NCBI GenBank assembly: GCA_041660815.1
Contig: JBAZVN010000011.1
Coordinates: 80,385-144,384 of the forward strand
From: PALSA-1006 sp041660815
GTDB taxonomy: Bacteria > Pseudomonadota > Gammaproteobacteria > Burkholderiales > Gallionellaceae
DNA: 64,000 bases
Direction: 5' to 3'
Made by a program: the position numbers and the translations under genes. Within the stretch, counting starts at the first letter, position 1, and each line of letters opens with the position of its first letter. This document shows positions 36,985 to 45,587 of this stretch, piece by piece. The notes beneath the pieces are model-generated. The model ran no database searches. It worked only from the letters and a program-made list of their open reading frames with translations, and had not been told where the DNA came from.

Positions 36985-36998
36985 CGAACAGAAGTTCG
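36985..36998. promoter_or_regulatory. LexA-like palindrome CGAAC-N4-GTTCG
   Basis: CGAACAGAAGTTCG sits about 15 bases downstream of the possible -10 box above, where a repressor would block initiation. The half-sites match those of the recA operator; the centre (AGAA) does not match GAAC fully. Could be chance. Confidence 0.35.
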
Positions 36999-37044
36999 AT
37001 TAATTAATATATCTAAGCAATATATTACAGCCTCGGGGGCGCGA

Positions 37045-38343
37045 ATGTTACCGCAAAACACTCTATTACAAGCACACAAAATGAAGCTGCGCTGGTTTGT
37101 CACCTTATCCACGGTGCCATTATTGGGTGTTGTAACTGCCTTCGGCATTATGCCGCAATCCACCTTTAACTCCACTCAACAAGCCACTATCGTTGAGCAA
37201 ATCACCCTCTCCATTCCTGACGAAAATACTCCAAACAATGCCGTTTTTTGGCGCAATGAGCGTATCCAGCGCGGCGACACCATCACTGAATTATTACGTC
37301 GTCTAAACGTAGAAGACGCAGATGCGACACATTACTTGCTGAAAGATCACGCTGCTGAAACATTACGCCAGCTTTCGGTGGGAAAAGAAGTTCAATCAGA
37401 AATTGCCGCTGATGGCAGCTTGCTGGCGTTGCGTTTTTTAAACAATGCGGGCAACCAAATTGTGATTGAAAAAACAGGGGGGAGTTTTACTACCAAATCC
37501 CTACCGGCAGAGCTAGAAACGCGTACCTTTATTCGCACGGGTGAAATTCAAACCACTTTATTTGCAGCAACAGATGCTGCTGAACTGTCTGATCCCGTAG
37601 CCAATCAAATGGCGGATATTTTTGGCGGAGACATTGATTTTCATCGGGATTTACGCAAGGGTGACAAATTCACCGTGGTCTATGAAATGACCTATAGCAA
37701 CGGTGAGGCAGTTCGTTCCGGGCGTATTCTAGCTGCCGAATTCATCAATCAAGGACATGCATACCGCGCCATGTATTACCAAACCAGTAAAACTTCGGGC
37801 GATTATTACACCCCGGAAGGCAAAAGCGTGCACAAGGCTTTTCTACGCTCTCCCATTGAATTTTCACGAATTAGCTCAGGATTTACCACCTCCCGTTTCC
37901 ATCCGGTACTCAACAAGTGGCGCGCGCACAAAGGCGTGGATTACGCAGCGCCAATTGGCACCAATGTTAAAGTAACCGCTGGCGGCACTGTTGCGTTAGT
38001 TGGCAAGCAAAACGGCTATGGAAACGTGGTTATGGTCAATCACCCCGGACGTTACACAACAGTGTATGGCCACTTATCGCGCTTTGCCCCCGGCTTGTAT
38101 CGCGGAAAAAAGGTAACTCAAGGAGAAGTTATTGGGCACGTTGGCATGACCGGTCTGGCATCAGGTCCTCATCTGCATTACGAATTTAAAATCGACGGCA
38201 CGCAACGCGATCCATTACGGGTTGCCATGCCGGATGCATCGCCGATCAGTGCGGCACAAAAAACTGCCTTTCTGGAAAGCACGCGCGAACTCAATGAGCG
38301 TCTGTCCATGTTACGCAACACTCGCCTGGCCAAGCTGGATTAA
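37045..38343 (+). CDS. M23 (LytM-type) peptidoglycan endopeptidase
   Basis: A 432-residue envelope protein with an N-terminal signal anchor (about residues 16-34), an OapA/LysM-like segment (RIQRGDTITELLRRLN), a middle domain, and a C-terminal M23 domain. Zinc ligands are seen in HKGVDYAAPIGT (His, Asp) and SGPHLHYEF (HxH), so it should be active, unlike NlpD/EnvC activators. The DNA before it carries a possible promoter and a LexA-like palindrome. It heads a unit with anmK, which recycles muropeptide sugars. Confidence 0.93.
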   Translation: MLPQNTLLQAHKMKLRWFVTLSTVPLLGVVTAFGIMPQSTFNSTQQATIVEQITLSIPDENTPNNAVFWRNERIQRGDTITELLRRLNVEDADATHYLLKDHAAETLRQLSVGKEVQSEIAADGSLLALRFLNNAGNQIVIEKTGGSFTTKSLPAELETRTFIRTGEIQTTLFAATDAAELSDPVANQMADIFGGDIDFHRDLRKGDKFTVVYEMTYSNGEAVRSGRILAAEFINQGHAYRAMYYQTSKTSGDYYTPEGKSVHKAFLRSPIEFSRISSGFTTSRFHPVLNKWRAHKGVDYAAPIGTNVKVTAGGTVALVGKQNGYGNVVMVNHPGRYTTVYGHLSRFAPGLYRGKKVTQGEVIGHVGMTGLASGPHLHYEFKIDGTQRDPLRVAMPDASPISAAQKTAFLESTRELNERLSMLRNTRLAKLD

Positions 38344-38352
38344 TTTCAATCG

Positions 38353-39450
38353 GTGAACTCATTGTCGCTTTATATCGGTGTCATGTCCGGCACCAGCTTG
38401 GACGGCATCGATGTCGCTTTGGTGGATTTCTCCGCCGGACAAAATCAAGTTATCGCAACTCGTTTTCAAGCCTATCCACAAGACCTCAAAGACACACTAT
38501 TAACCCTGCATCACCCGACTGTTAACGAACTCCACCTGGCGCAGCTTATCTCCAACCAATTGGCTCGTGACTATGCTGCAGCAACCTTGGCCTTGCTGGA
38601 AACTGCCAATATCTCTGCCCGAAAAATTCGTGCCATCGGCTGTCACGGACAAACCATCCGGCATCGCCCTGAGCTGGGTTACACCATACAACTGGGGAAT
38701 GCCGCGCTACTTGCTGAACTAACCAAAATCAATGTGGTTAGCGACTTTCGTAGCCGCGATATTGCGGCAAAAGGACAAGGTGCGCCGCTAGTGCCAGCTT
38801 TCCATGACCGGGTACTGCGGCATCCCGACATCCATCGCGTAATAGTCAATATCGGCGGTATTAGCAATTTGACCAATTTACCTCCCGGACAAACCACCAT
38901 AGGCTTCGACTGCGGGCCGGGCAATTTGCTGATGGATGCATGGATACATAAACACCAAGACTGTGCTTACGATAAAAATGGCGCGTGGGCGGCCACCGGC
39001 AAGATTCTTCCTTCTCTGCTGCAAGAATTATTAAACGAACCCTACTTCACCGCTCCTCCCCCCAAAAGTAGCGGTCGAGATTTATTTAACTTACCTTGGA
39101 TTGAAGAGAAATTGCGCGGAAATGAATCACCGGAGGATGTTCAAGCGACTTTATTGGCGATGACCGTGTTTGGAATCGCAGATTCAGTGCAACGCTTTTG
39201 CACTGGTGCACAAGAAATATATTTATGCGGTGGCGGCGCGCGCAACGCAACTATTGTCAAAGAACTAACTAAATTGCTACCCCACTCAACAATACAACCA
39301 ACTGATTATATTGGAATTAATGCAGACTGGCTGGAAGCGATTGCATTTGCCTGGCTGGCGCAGCAATGCATTGAAGGAAACAGCGCCAACCTACCCGAGG
39401 CCACGGGTGCAAGCCACCCCTGCATTCTGGGTGCGATATATCAGGCGTAG
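38353..39450 (+). CDS. anmK: anhydro-N-acetylmuramic acid kinase
   Basis: Phosphorylates and hydrates 1,6-anhydro-MurNAc to MurNAc-6-phosphate in cell-wall recycling; cytosolic. 365 residues with the ATP loop GVMSGTSLDGIDVALV, CHGQTIRHRP, DFRSRDIAAKGQGAPL, NIGGISNLT and FDCGPGN. The start is a GTG at 38353, nine bases after the peptidase stop. Pairing with a murein endopeptidase fits a turnover-recycling unit. Confidence 0.95.
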   Translation: MNSLSLYIGVMSGTSLDGIDVALVDFSAGQNQVIATRFQAYPQDLKDTLLTLHHPTVNELHLAQLISNQLARDYAAATLALLETANISARKIRAIGCHGQTIRHRPELGYTIQLGNAALLAELTKINVVSDFRSRDIAAKGQGAPLVPAFHDRVLRHPDIHRVIVNIGGISNLTNLPPGQTTIGFDCGPGNLLMDAWIHKHQDCAYDKNGAWAATGKILPSLLQELLNEPYFTAPPPKSSGRDLFNLPWIEEKLRGNESPEDVQATLLAMTVFGIADSVQRFCTGAQEIYLCGGGARNATIVKELTKLLPHSTIQPTDYIGINADWLEAIAFAWLAQQCIEGNSANLPEATGASHPCILGAIYQA

Positions 39451-39475
39451 CACAATAACCCGCGCCAGACGGACT

Positions 39476-39508
39476 CAAATCAATGCAGGTTAATTCTGCA
39501 TTGATTTG
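39476..39508. terminator. inverted repeat between anmK and erpA, likely two-way terminator
   Basis: A perfect 13-base stem, CAAATCAATGCAG (39476-39488) with CTGCATTGATTTG (39496-39508), and a 7-base loop, lies between the convergent genes. There is no strong T-run on either side. Confidence 0.55.
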
Positions 39509-39523
39509 CATTTGAACGTCTTA

Positions 39524-39889
39524 TTAAACCGAGAACGAAGAACCGCAGCCACACGTCGTAGTGGCATTGGGATTTTTGATGACGAATTGAGCGCCTTCCA
39601 AACCTTCCTGATAATCAATCTCAGCGCCCGATAAATATTGAAAACTCATCGGATCAATTAACAACTGCACACCGTTTTTATTCAAAACGGTATCGTCATC
39701 GTTCGTCACCTCATCAAAAGTGAAGCCGTATTGAAAGCCCGAGCAACCGCCTCCGCTAACAAACACGCGCAGCTTAAGATCGGCATTACCTTCTTCTTCG
39801 ATTAATTGCTTTACTTTGTTAGCCGCATTATCGGTAAACAAGAGTACATCCGGCATTTCTGCTACCGCTACCTCAACAACTGCATTCAT
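39524..39889 (-). CDS. erpA: iron-sulfur cluster insertion protein ErpA
   Basis: A-type carrier that delivers Fe-S clusters to apoproteins. 121 residues from the ATG at 39889 (AAGGAG seven bases upstream). The three cluster cysteines are Cys49 in SGGGCSGFQYG and Cys113/Cys115 in TTCGCGSSF. Sequence details (IDYQEGLEGAQFVIKNPNA) fit ErpA better than IscA. It lies 16 bases after the bactofilin gene. Confidence 0.94.
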   Translation of the reverse strand: MNAVVEVAVAEMPDVLLFTDNAANKVKQLIEEEGNADLKLRVFVSGGGCSGFQYGFTFDEVTNDDDTVLNKNGVQLLIDPMSFQYLSGAEIDYQEGLEGAQFVIKNPNATTTCGCGSSFSV

Positions 39890-39905
39890 AACTATCTCCT
39901 TAAAT

Positions 39906-40319
39906 TCATTTAGACTCTGTGCCATTCAGCTTTAATTTTACTACTTTATCGGAAACTTCCGCCAAGTGGATCAACCTACCTTCAACAATGGCTCCCAATT
40001 GAATCTCAAGTGCTTTGTAATGCACGTCGCCGGTGAGCTTGGCCTTACTTTGCAACTCCAAATATTCAGCCGCATGTACCGGACCAGTTACCAGGCCATT
40101 TACCACCAAGTGAGTTACGTTTATCTCTCCATCCACCCGAGAGTGCTCACTCAACACCAGCGTACTGGGTTTGCCTGGATTGGCAATCACATTACCGGTG
40201 ATTTCACCGTCTACGCGCAATCCGCCACTAAAGCGTACATCACCTTCAATTTTCGTTCCCGCACCGATTAAAGAATCTATTCTATTCTGGGGCTTACTTT
40301 GTTTTTTTGAAAACACCAT
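39906..40319 (-). CDS. bactofilin
   Basis: Polymer-forming cytoskeletal protein, 137 residues. The central right-handed beta-helix repeats are visible as successive short strands (RFSGGLRVDGEITGNV, LVLSEHSRVDGEINV, LVVNGLVTGPVHA, LELQSKAKLTGDV). Short unstructured ends flank the core. Bactofilins scaffold cell-shape or envelope enzymes. AAGGAG precedes the ATG. The preceding gene encodes a coiled-coil membrane protein that may be a partner. Confidence 0.93.
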   Translation of the reverse strand: MVFSKKQSKPQNRIDSLIGAGTKIEGDVRFSGGLRVDGEITGNVIANPGKPSTLVLSEHSRVDGEINVTHLVVNGLVTGPVHAAEYLELQSKAKLTGDVHYKALEIQLGAIVEGRLIHLAEVSDKVVKLKLNGTESK

Positions 40320-40327
40320 TCCGCTCC

Positions 40328-41074
40328 TTATGAAAGTTCGACTGCCTGCTTAATAATTGGTTCACGCACGCCCTTTTCAAAAACCCGCACCTGCACACTC
40401 TCAAGACGCACACCGGGGGGCAACTTAATGACGCGATCAATACGCTGGTAATACTTGAACCTCAACTGAAAATCCACATTTTCCAAGGCGCTTTCCTGGG
40501 GGAATTGTAACACCACTTTTTTCCCTTCCTGCTCGCCGTGCACCAATAATTGCACTCGCCCGGAAAATTCTTTACCGCGTTGCAACACATTTTGCACCAA
40601 CAACAAGCGACAGTGATACTCATCCGGCAAAGCGTCAGCTTCCACTTTTAATCGATGAATACTCAAATCCGCATCTCGCCCCGCAGTTGCCGGCAGATTT
40701 TGAAAAAACGACAAGTCTTCCTTAATTCGGATATTTTCTTCGCTCAGAGCGATAACTTGCTTTGCGGTTTCCTGCATTACAGCATGATCGATCTGCGCCT
40801 GACGCTCGGTTGCAGACAACAAACTGGATAATTTTGAGTTTTCCACCTCAAGCAGGACAACCTTATCGCGCAATTCACCCAATTCTTGCTCCGCAACACT
40901 ACGATGAAAACCAGCCAATTCCAAACCGGTATCATAAGCCCACCAAACAAGCGCACCCGATGCCAAAACAAAGGGAAGTGTAATCGCCCAGCGCACATAC
41001 CAAGGCACATGAGGGCGCACCGACAAATGTGGAGCCGAAATACCAAATTTGCGTTTTATTTTACGCAGAATCAT
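40328..41074 (-). CDS. coiled-coil inner-membrane protein, DUF6776-like
   Basis: A 248-residue protein with a basic cytosolic N-terminus, one transmembrane helix (about residues 27-50), a coiled coil (about 62-125, GELRDKVVLLEVENSKLSSL), and a beta-rich C-terminal domain (RLESVQVRVFEKG). It is found beside bactofilin and argC in related betaproteobacteria as far as I recall, with unknown function. Placement directly before the bactofilin suggests it links the polymer to the membrane; that is inference. Confidence 0.7.
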   Translation of the reverse strand: MILRKIKRKFGISAPHLSVRPHVPWYVRWAITLPFVLASGALVWWAYDTGLELAGFHRSVAEQELGELRDKVVLLEVENSKLSSLLSATERQAQIDHAVMQETAKQVIALSEENIRIKEDLSFFQNLPATAGRDADLSIHRLKVEADALPDEYHCRLLLVQNVLQRGKEFSGRVQLLVHGEQEGKKVVLQFPQESALENVDFQLRFKYYQRIDRVIKLPPGVRLESVQVRVFEKGVREPIIKQAVELS

Positions 41075-42103
41075 TTAAGGTAACAGCGGAACAATATTCA
41101 AAGCCGTCGCCTCAGGGAAACCAAACATAATATTCAGATTTTGCACCGCCTGCCCTGCGGCCCCCTTAACTAAATTATCAATCACCGACAACACCACAAC
41201 AGTGTTTCCGTCTTGCGGCCGATGCACTGCAATGCGGCAATGATTTGAACCGCGCACCGAACGTGTTTCAGGATGACTGCCTGCCGGCAATACATCCACA
41301 AATATCTCATCCTTATAGCGTTGCTCAAAAATAGCCTGCAAATCCGCATCCGTTTTAATCTGGGCATACAGCGTGGCATGAATTCCCCTGATCATTGGCG
41401 TCAAATGGGGCACAAAAGTAAGTCCGACAGACTCATCTGAAGCGAGCGCAAGCCCTTGTTTAATTTCAGGTAAATGACGATGCCCCGCCACCCCATAGGC
41501 TTTAAAATTATCTGCCGCTTCCGCCAACAACGCGGGGATCTCCGCCTTGCGTCCGGCACCGGAAACGCCTGATTTCGCATCCGCGATCAAATGCCGGGGA
41601 TCTATCAAGCCTGCTTGCAACAAAGGAATAAAGCCCAATTGCACTGCGGTGGGATAACACCCGGGATTGGCCACCAAGCGTGCTTGCTTAATTTTTTCCC
41701 GGTTCACTTCAGGTAAGCCATACACCGCCTCAGCGACTAAATCCGGGCACGCATGACTCATGCCATACCACTTCTCCCACTCGGCGACATCTTTAATGCG
41801 GAAGTCGGCAGCCAGATCAATCAGCCTAACACCGGCCTCAAGCAAAGCCCGCGCTTGCTGCATCGCAATCCCATTGGGCGTGGCAAAGAACACCACGTCA
41901 CAATCATCCAAACGGGCCACATCGGGATGCGAAAAGGACAGATTGACATAGCCGCGCAAGCTGGGAAACATCTGGCTCACCTGCGTTCCCGCGTCGGCGC
42001 GCGAAGTGATAGCAACCAACTCAACGTGCGGATGCTGGGCCAACAGGCGCAGCAACTCCACTCCGGTATATCCCGTTCCGCCCACAATTCCGACTTTAAT
42101 CAT
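41075..42103 (-). CDS. argC: N-acetyl-gamma-glutamyl-phosphate reductase
   Basis: NADPH-dependent reductase, third step of arginine synthesis; 342 residues from the ATG at 42103. Marks are GIVGGTGYTGVELLRLLAQHP for the nucleotide fold, ANPGCYPTA with the catalytic Cys, KSGVSGAGR, and GHRHLPEI. The stop touches the start of the next gene. A terminator separates it from rpsI upstream, so it needs its own promoter or readthrough. Confidence 0.95.
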   Translation of the reverse strand: MIKVGIVGGTGYTGVELLRLLAQHPHVELVAITSRADAGTQVSQMFPSLRGYVNLSFSHPDVARLDDCDVVFFATPNGIAMQQARALLEAGVRLIDLAADFRIKDVAEWEKWYGMSHACPDLVAEAVYGLPEVNREKIKQARLVANPGCYPTAVQLGFIPLLQAGLIDPRHLIADAKSGVSGAGRKAEIPALLAEAADNFKAYGVAGHRHLPEIKQGLALASDESVGLTFVPHLTPMIRGIHATLYAQIKTDADLQAIFEQRYKDEIFVDVLPAGSHPETRSVRGSNHCRIAVHRPQDGNTVVVLSVIDNLVKGAAGQAVQNLNIMFGFPEATALNIVPLLP

Positions 42104-42144
42104 TGCCCGCTCCCGCGCCAATATAGAGATGCAAATAATAAATG

Positions 42145-42165
42145 AAAAAACCGCCCGAAGGCGGT
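42145..42165 (-). terminator. rho-independent terminator after rpsI
   Basis: On the minus strand ACCGCC-TTCG-GGCGGT followed by a T-run of six (plus-strand A-run 42145-42150). The UUCG tetraloop makes it very stable. It ends the rplM-rpsI operon ahead of argC. Confidence 0.95.
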
Positions 42166-42187
42166 CTTTCCAGCAATTCCAAACAGC

Positions 42188-42580
42188 TTAACGCTTGGAG
42201 AATTGTTTACGGCGACGCGCCTTGCGCAGACCGACTTTTTTACGCTCAACTTCGCGTGCATCGCGAGTAACCAAACCGGCTTTACTCAAGGTTGGCTTCA
42301 ACGCCGCATCATAATCAATCAAGGCACGAGTGATACCGTGACGTACCGCACCAGCTTGGCCAGACTCACCACCACCGGACACGTTTACCATGATGTCAAA
42401 CTTGCCCATCATCTCGGTCAATTCCAGCGGCTGACGCACGACCATACGGCCTGTTTCACGAGAAAAGAATACGTCGATCGGTTTGTCGTTAACCGTGATT
42501 TCGCCTTTACCAGGCTTAATGAAAACGCGGGCTACCGCACTTTTGCGACGGCCAGTGCCGTAGTTATAAGTCACGCTCAT
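42188..42580 (-). CDS. rpsI: 30S ribosomal protein S9
   Basis: 130 residues, the standard length. YGTGRRKSAVARVFI opens the protein, GGGESGQAGAVRHGITRAL is in the middle, and the basic tail ends KQFSKR, which reaches the tRNA anticodon stem in the P site. It starts two bases after rplM. Confidence 0.98.
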   Translation of the reverse strand: MSVTYNYGTGRRKSAVARVFIKPGKGEITVNDKPIDVFFSRETGRMVVRQPLELTEMMGKFDIMVNVSGGGESGQAGAVRHGITRALIDYDAALKPTLSKAGLVTRDAREVERKKVGLRKARRRKQFSKR

Positions 42581-42582
42581 GA

Positions 42583-43020
42583 TTACGCCTTTAATAGATC
42601 AATGGGTTTAGGTTGTTGCGCGGCATGCGGATGGGTAGCGCCGGAATAAACTTTGAGCTTGCTCAACATCGCATAACCCAGCGGTCCTTTCGGCAACATG
42701 CCACGCACAGCCTTTTGCAACACGCGCTGAGGATGGCGCTGTTGTAGCTTGGTAAAGTTAGTCTCGTACAAACCGCCCGGATAGGTGGTGTGACGATAGT
42801 ACATCTTGTCTTGCGCCTTGTTGCCTGTTACGCGCAACTTTTCAGCGTTAACCACGACAACAAAGTCACCGGTATCAACGTGTGGCGTATAGATAGCTTT
42901 ATGCTTACCACGCAAACGCGCAGCAATTTGGCTAGCCAGGCGGCCGAGAATTTGATTGGAAGCATCCACCAGAAGCCAGTCGTGCTGAACTTCATGTTGC
43001 TTAGCGGAAAATGTTTTCAT
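42583..43020 (-). CDS. rplM: 50S ribosomal protein L13
   Basis: 145 residues from the ATG at 43020 (KTFSAKQHEVQHDWLLVDA), with GDFVVVVNAEKLRVTGNK and AVRGMLPKGPLG typical of L13. First gene of the rplM-rpsI operon. A longer reading frame to 43089 is open but lies over the promoter and is rejected. Confidence 0.97.
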   Translation of the reverse strand: MKTFSAKQHEVQHDWLLVDASNQILGRLASQIAARLRGKHKAIYTPHVDTGDFVVVVNAEKLRVTGNKAQDKMYYRHTTYPGGLYETNFTKLQQRHPQRVLQKAVRGMLPKGPLGYAMLSKLKVYSGATHPHAAQQPKPIDLLKA

Positions 43021-43066
43021 GGCATTTCCTATTACAAAAAAGGTTATCGAACTTCGAAGGGCGCGG

Positions 43067-43096
43067 ATTGTATTCGAGACAATAAGCACCTGTCAA
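43067..43096 (-). promoter_or_regulatory. rplM-rpsI promoter
   Basis: On the minus strand TTGACA (43096-43091), an 18-base spacer and TACAAT (43072-43067), followed by a GC-rich CCGCGC discriminator typical of ribosomal promoters. It starts transcription about 40 bases before rplM. Confidence 0.85.
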
Positions 43097-43414
43097 ATAT
43101 CTCTGCATAATATTTTAAACCAGATCGCCTCCATCTCTTCTCAAGCGCCCCCATTCAATCTATTTTCAATCCGTTAAATGAAAATATGCAAATATAATCA
43201 TATGGTTGCAATAATCCTCTCGCTTCTAAAAACCTCTACTGATATTTAAGTAGAACGCTCGGCGCGAAAATCACCTAATCTCCTCCCCATAAAAATTGCT
43301 CAAGAGTTTCAGGTGAAAAAATTTTCTAGGTTAAAATCCCAAAGAGAAATCTAGGCTCGCAACAGATTAAGAGAATCCAATTTTTCAATATTTAACATTA
43401 AAATGGGACATTAC
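43097..43414. other. non-coding gap between rplM and the OsmC-like gene
   Basis: AT-rich spacer of about 320 bases between divergent genes. Besides the rplM promoter at its edge I see no gene, RNA or strong repeat. GTTAAAAT near 43331-43338 could be a -10 box for the OsmC-like gene but lacks a good -35. Confidence 0.5.
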
Positions 43415-43837
43415 ATGAAAGCACGCATCAAGTGGGTTGAACAAGTTTCTTTTTTAGGCGAATCAGAAAGCGGCCATGCGGTATTAATGGATGGTGCTGC
43501 GGAAGGTGGTGGTCGAAATTTAGGTCCGCGCCCAATGGAGTTGGTCTTGCTGGGTACCGGCGGCTGCACCACTTATGATGTGATCCATATTCTCAAAAAA
43601 AGCCGCCAACAAGTACAAGATTGTGTTGTTGAAATCGAGGCAGAGCGCGCCAATGAAGATCCCAAAATCTTCACCAAAATTCATTTTCACTTTATTGTGA
43701 CCGGACAAGATTTAAAAGTTGAGCACGTTGAGCGCGCCATTAAATTGTCTGCAGAAAAATATTGCTCTGCTTCCATTATGCTGGGCAAGACTGCAAATAT
43801 TACCCATGACTTTGAAATAATACAGACTCCGCAATAA
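43415..43837 (+). CDS. OsmC-family protein, YhfA-like
   Basis: A 140-residue OsmC/Ohr-fold protein. The opening MKARIKWVEQVSFLGES and GPRPMELVLLGTGGCTTYDVIHIL (with the first conserved Cys) match the YhfA subgroup, and the second Cys is in EKYCSASIMLG. The two cysteines are those used in peroxide reduction by Ohr/OsmC; the substrate of YhfA is unknown. Start at 43415 chosen over an earlier ATG at 43403 by family length. Confidence 0.88.
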   Translation: MKARIKWVEQVSFLGESESGHAVLMDGAAEGGGRNLGPRPMELVLLGTGGCTTYDVIHILKKSRQQVQDCVVEIEAERANEDPKIFTKIHFHFIVTGQDLKVEHVERAIKLSAEKYCSASIMLGKTANITHDFEIIQTPQ

Positions 43838-44016
43838 GATAGAGAGGTCATGGAAAATCATAATTACATAATTTAAAACAGTTATTTTTTCGCGGCGCAT
43901 TTGAAAATAAAATTTTATTAATTGCCCTAAAGTTCACCTAAAGTTTGCCGATAGCTAAGTCACCAACCATTGTTATGTTGGGATCCATTCCTAAATTTAT
44001 TGCGAAAGGCTACATC

Positions 44017-44223
44017 ATGGAAATTAGCTCAGCGGCTTCAAGCGTCAGAAATACCCCTCCCGTGCAACCACAGACTCCACCTGTGCGCGCCAAAGAGGTA
44101 GAAAACGACAAAGACAAAGACGACAGTGCATCCAAGCTTGCAGCGGCCACACAAGCAGCGCAGCGCCCAACCGTTAATACCAGTGGCCAAGTTGTCGGAA
44201 GTATCGTCAACACTCAAGCTTAA
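44017..44223 (+). CDS. small hydrophilic protein of unknown function
   Basis: A 68-residue protein rich in Pro, Ala, Lys and Asp, predicted disordered (KEVENDKDKDDSASK), with no signal or membrane segment. AAAGG lies nine bases before the ATG at 44017; an in-frame start at 43945 is possible. It precedes the FlaG-like gene by 42 bases in the same direction. I recognise no family. Confidence 0.5.
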   Translation: MEISSAASSVRNTPPVQPQTPPVRAKEVENDKDKDDSASKLAAATQAAQRPTVNTSGQVVGSIVNTQA

Positions 44224-44265
44224 TATTTATGTCTGGCATTGCCAGACAAGTAAGAGAGGTTAGGT

Positions 44266-44646
44266 ATGGCCATTTCTTTAGTTTCATCAGTGTCTATGAC
44301 CGGTGCTCCTGCAATCGGCGCACGGATGGCAGCACGCACTCCGCCAACCGCACCGCCGGAAGCTGTAAAATTTGCAGTTAAGGAAGAGGCGAAATCGCCA
44401 ACGCCCTCTGCCGAGCAAGTTTCTCAAGCAGTTAAGCAGGTCAATGAGAGCTTTACGCAAAAGGGGCAAAATCTTTATGCGGCAATTGAGAAAGACAAAG
44501 CAACCGGCATTAACGTAGTTAAGGTGTTGGACAAAAACACTCAGGAAGTGATTAGTCAATTTCCTTCAAAAGAAATTGTCGCCATGGCTCAGGCGATGAG
44601 TCAATCATTACAAGGCAATGGCGGGCTAATTAGCGCAATGGCATGA
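44266..44646 (+). CDS. FlaG-like protein
   Basis: A 126-residue protein. An Ala/Pro-rich N-terminus is followed by a C-terminal domain with ATGINVVKVLDKNTQEVISQ and FPSKEIVAMAQAM, the pattern of FlaG (vivid conserved IPxxE-like end). FlaG normally sits in the fliD operon and affects filament length; no flagellar gene is in this window, so this may be an orphan paralogue. GAGAGG precedes the ATG and a strong terminator follows. Confidence 0.7.
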   Translation: MAISLVSSVSMTGAPAIGARMAARTPPTAPPEAVKFAVKEEAKSPTPSAEQVSQAVKQVNESFTQKGQNLYAAIEKDKATGINVVKVLDKNTQEVISQFPSKEIVAMAQAMSQSLQGNGGLISAMA

Positions 44647-44660
44647 TTTACAAGCACTAA

Positions 44661-44696
44661 GTAATAGAGCCCGAAAGTTCGGGCCCTATTACTTTT
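44661..44696 (+). terminator. rho-independent terminator after the FlaG-like gene
   Basis: GTAATAG-A-GCCCGAA, two-base loop, TTCGGGC-C-CTATTAC: two perfect 7-base stems separated by one mismatch, then TTTT (44693-44696). Confidence 0.9.
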
Positions 44697-44729
44697 CGCG
44701 CCTTACTGCCGATATACTTTCCAAAATCC

Positions 44730-45587
44730 CTACTCACTCTCCAGCTGATCGTTACTGGTGAACATCCAAGTACGGGTAATGCTTAACACATCCGTTTCCT
44801 TGCTGATATTTTGCGGAAAAGCGCTATAGGGCGCCGCCAGCTTAACAATGCGTACTGCGGCGGCATCCAAAATTCGATGTCCTGAAGAGCGATTAATTTC
44901 GACATTTTCAACGCTTCCATCGGCACGAATCGATACCGTTAGTGTCAACTTACCGTATATTTTTTCCTCTCGCGCCTTCTGGGGATAATTCATATTTCCG
45001 ACTCGCTCAACCTTGCTGCGCCAGTCTTCCACGTACTGCGCATAACGATATTCCTGAGTACGCGCGCCAATAAACTTGCGCTTGGGCAGCTTCTCGTAGG
45101 AATCCATACTTTTGCTAATCTCGGCTTCAAGCCTTGCTATCTCAAGAGAACGCTGTACTAAATCCGTCCCGCTCATTGCCGTAGCCGCAAGTTGCTGATC
45201 CGTTTTTTCTTCCGCCACGCTGTAATTACTTTTGAGCTGGGTCATTAACCGCTTGGCTTCCCGCTCCAACTGCTCCACTTGACGCGACGCCTGCTCGGGT
45301 GAAAAGTGATCGCTGTCAGACAATGTAGGCAAAGGCGTCTTCATATGCCGATCATCGGAAGTATTACCACCGCCATCCAAGTTATTCTGTGCCAGCTTTT
45401 CAGCCTTAGTGGGACGATTTTTCGACTTACTATTGACCAACACCACTTCCAGGGGAAGTAGTGGCGTGGCGACCTCCTTACCCAATTCCGGCAAGGCAAT
45501 ACCGATGCCAAACAACGTAGCGGCATGCACCCCCACTGAAAATAAAAAAGAAAAAGCGAAGCGCTTATTTTCGCCAAAAAACATCAT
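44730..45587 (-). CDS. TonB-family protein with coiled-coil spacer
   Basis: A 285-residue protein: one N-terminal membrane helix (about residues 10-32), then a Lys/Glu-rich periplasmic coiled-coil region (about 95-160) instead of the usual Pro-rich spacer, and a C-terminal TonB-type domain (IYGKLTLTVSIRADGSVENVEI, GHRILDAAAVRIVKL, and the WMF ending). Its start overlaps the RNB exonuclease stop by four bases (ATGA). No ExbBD or TonB-dependent receptor is nearby. Confidence 0.8.
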   Translation of the reverse strand: MMFFGENKRFAFSFLFSVGVHAATLFGIGIALPELGKEVATPLLPLEVVLVNSKSKNRPTKAEKLAQNNLDGGGNTSDDRHMKTPLPTLSDSDHFSPEQASRQVEQLEREAKRLMTQLKSNYSVAEEKTDQQLAATAMSGTDLVQRSLEIARLEAEISKSMDSYEKLPKRKFIGARTQEYRYAQYVEDWRSKVERVGNMNYPQKAREEKIYGKLTLTVSIRADGSVENVEINRSSGHRILDAAAVRIVKLAAPYSAFPQNISKETDVLSITRTWMFTSNDQLESE

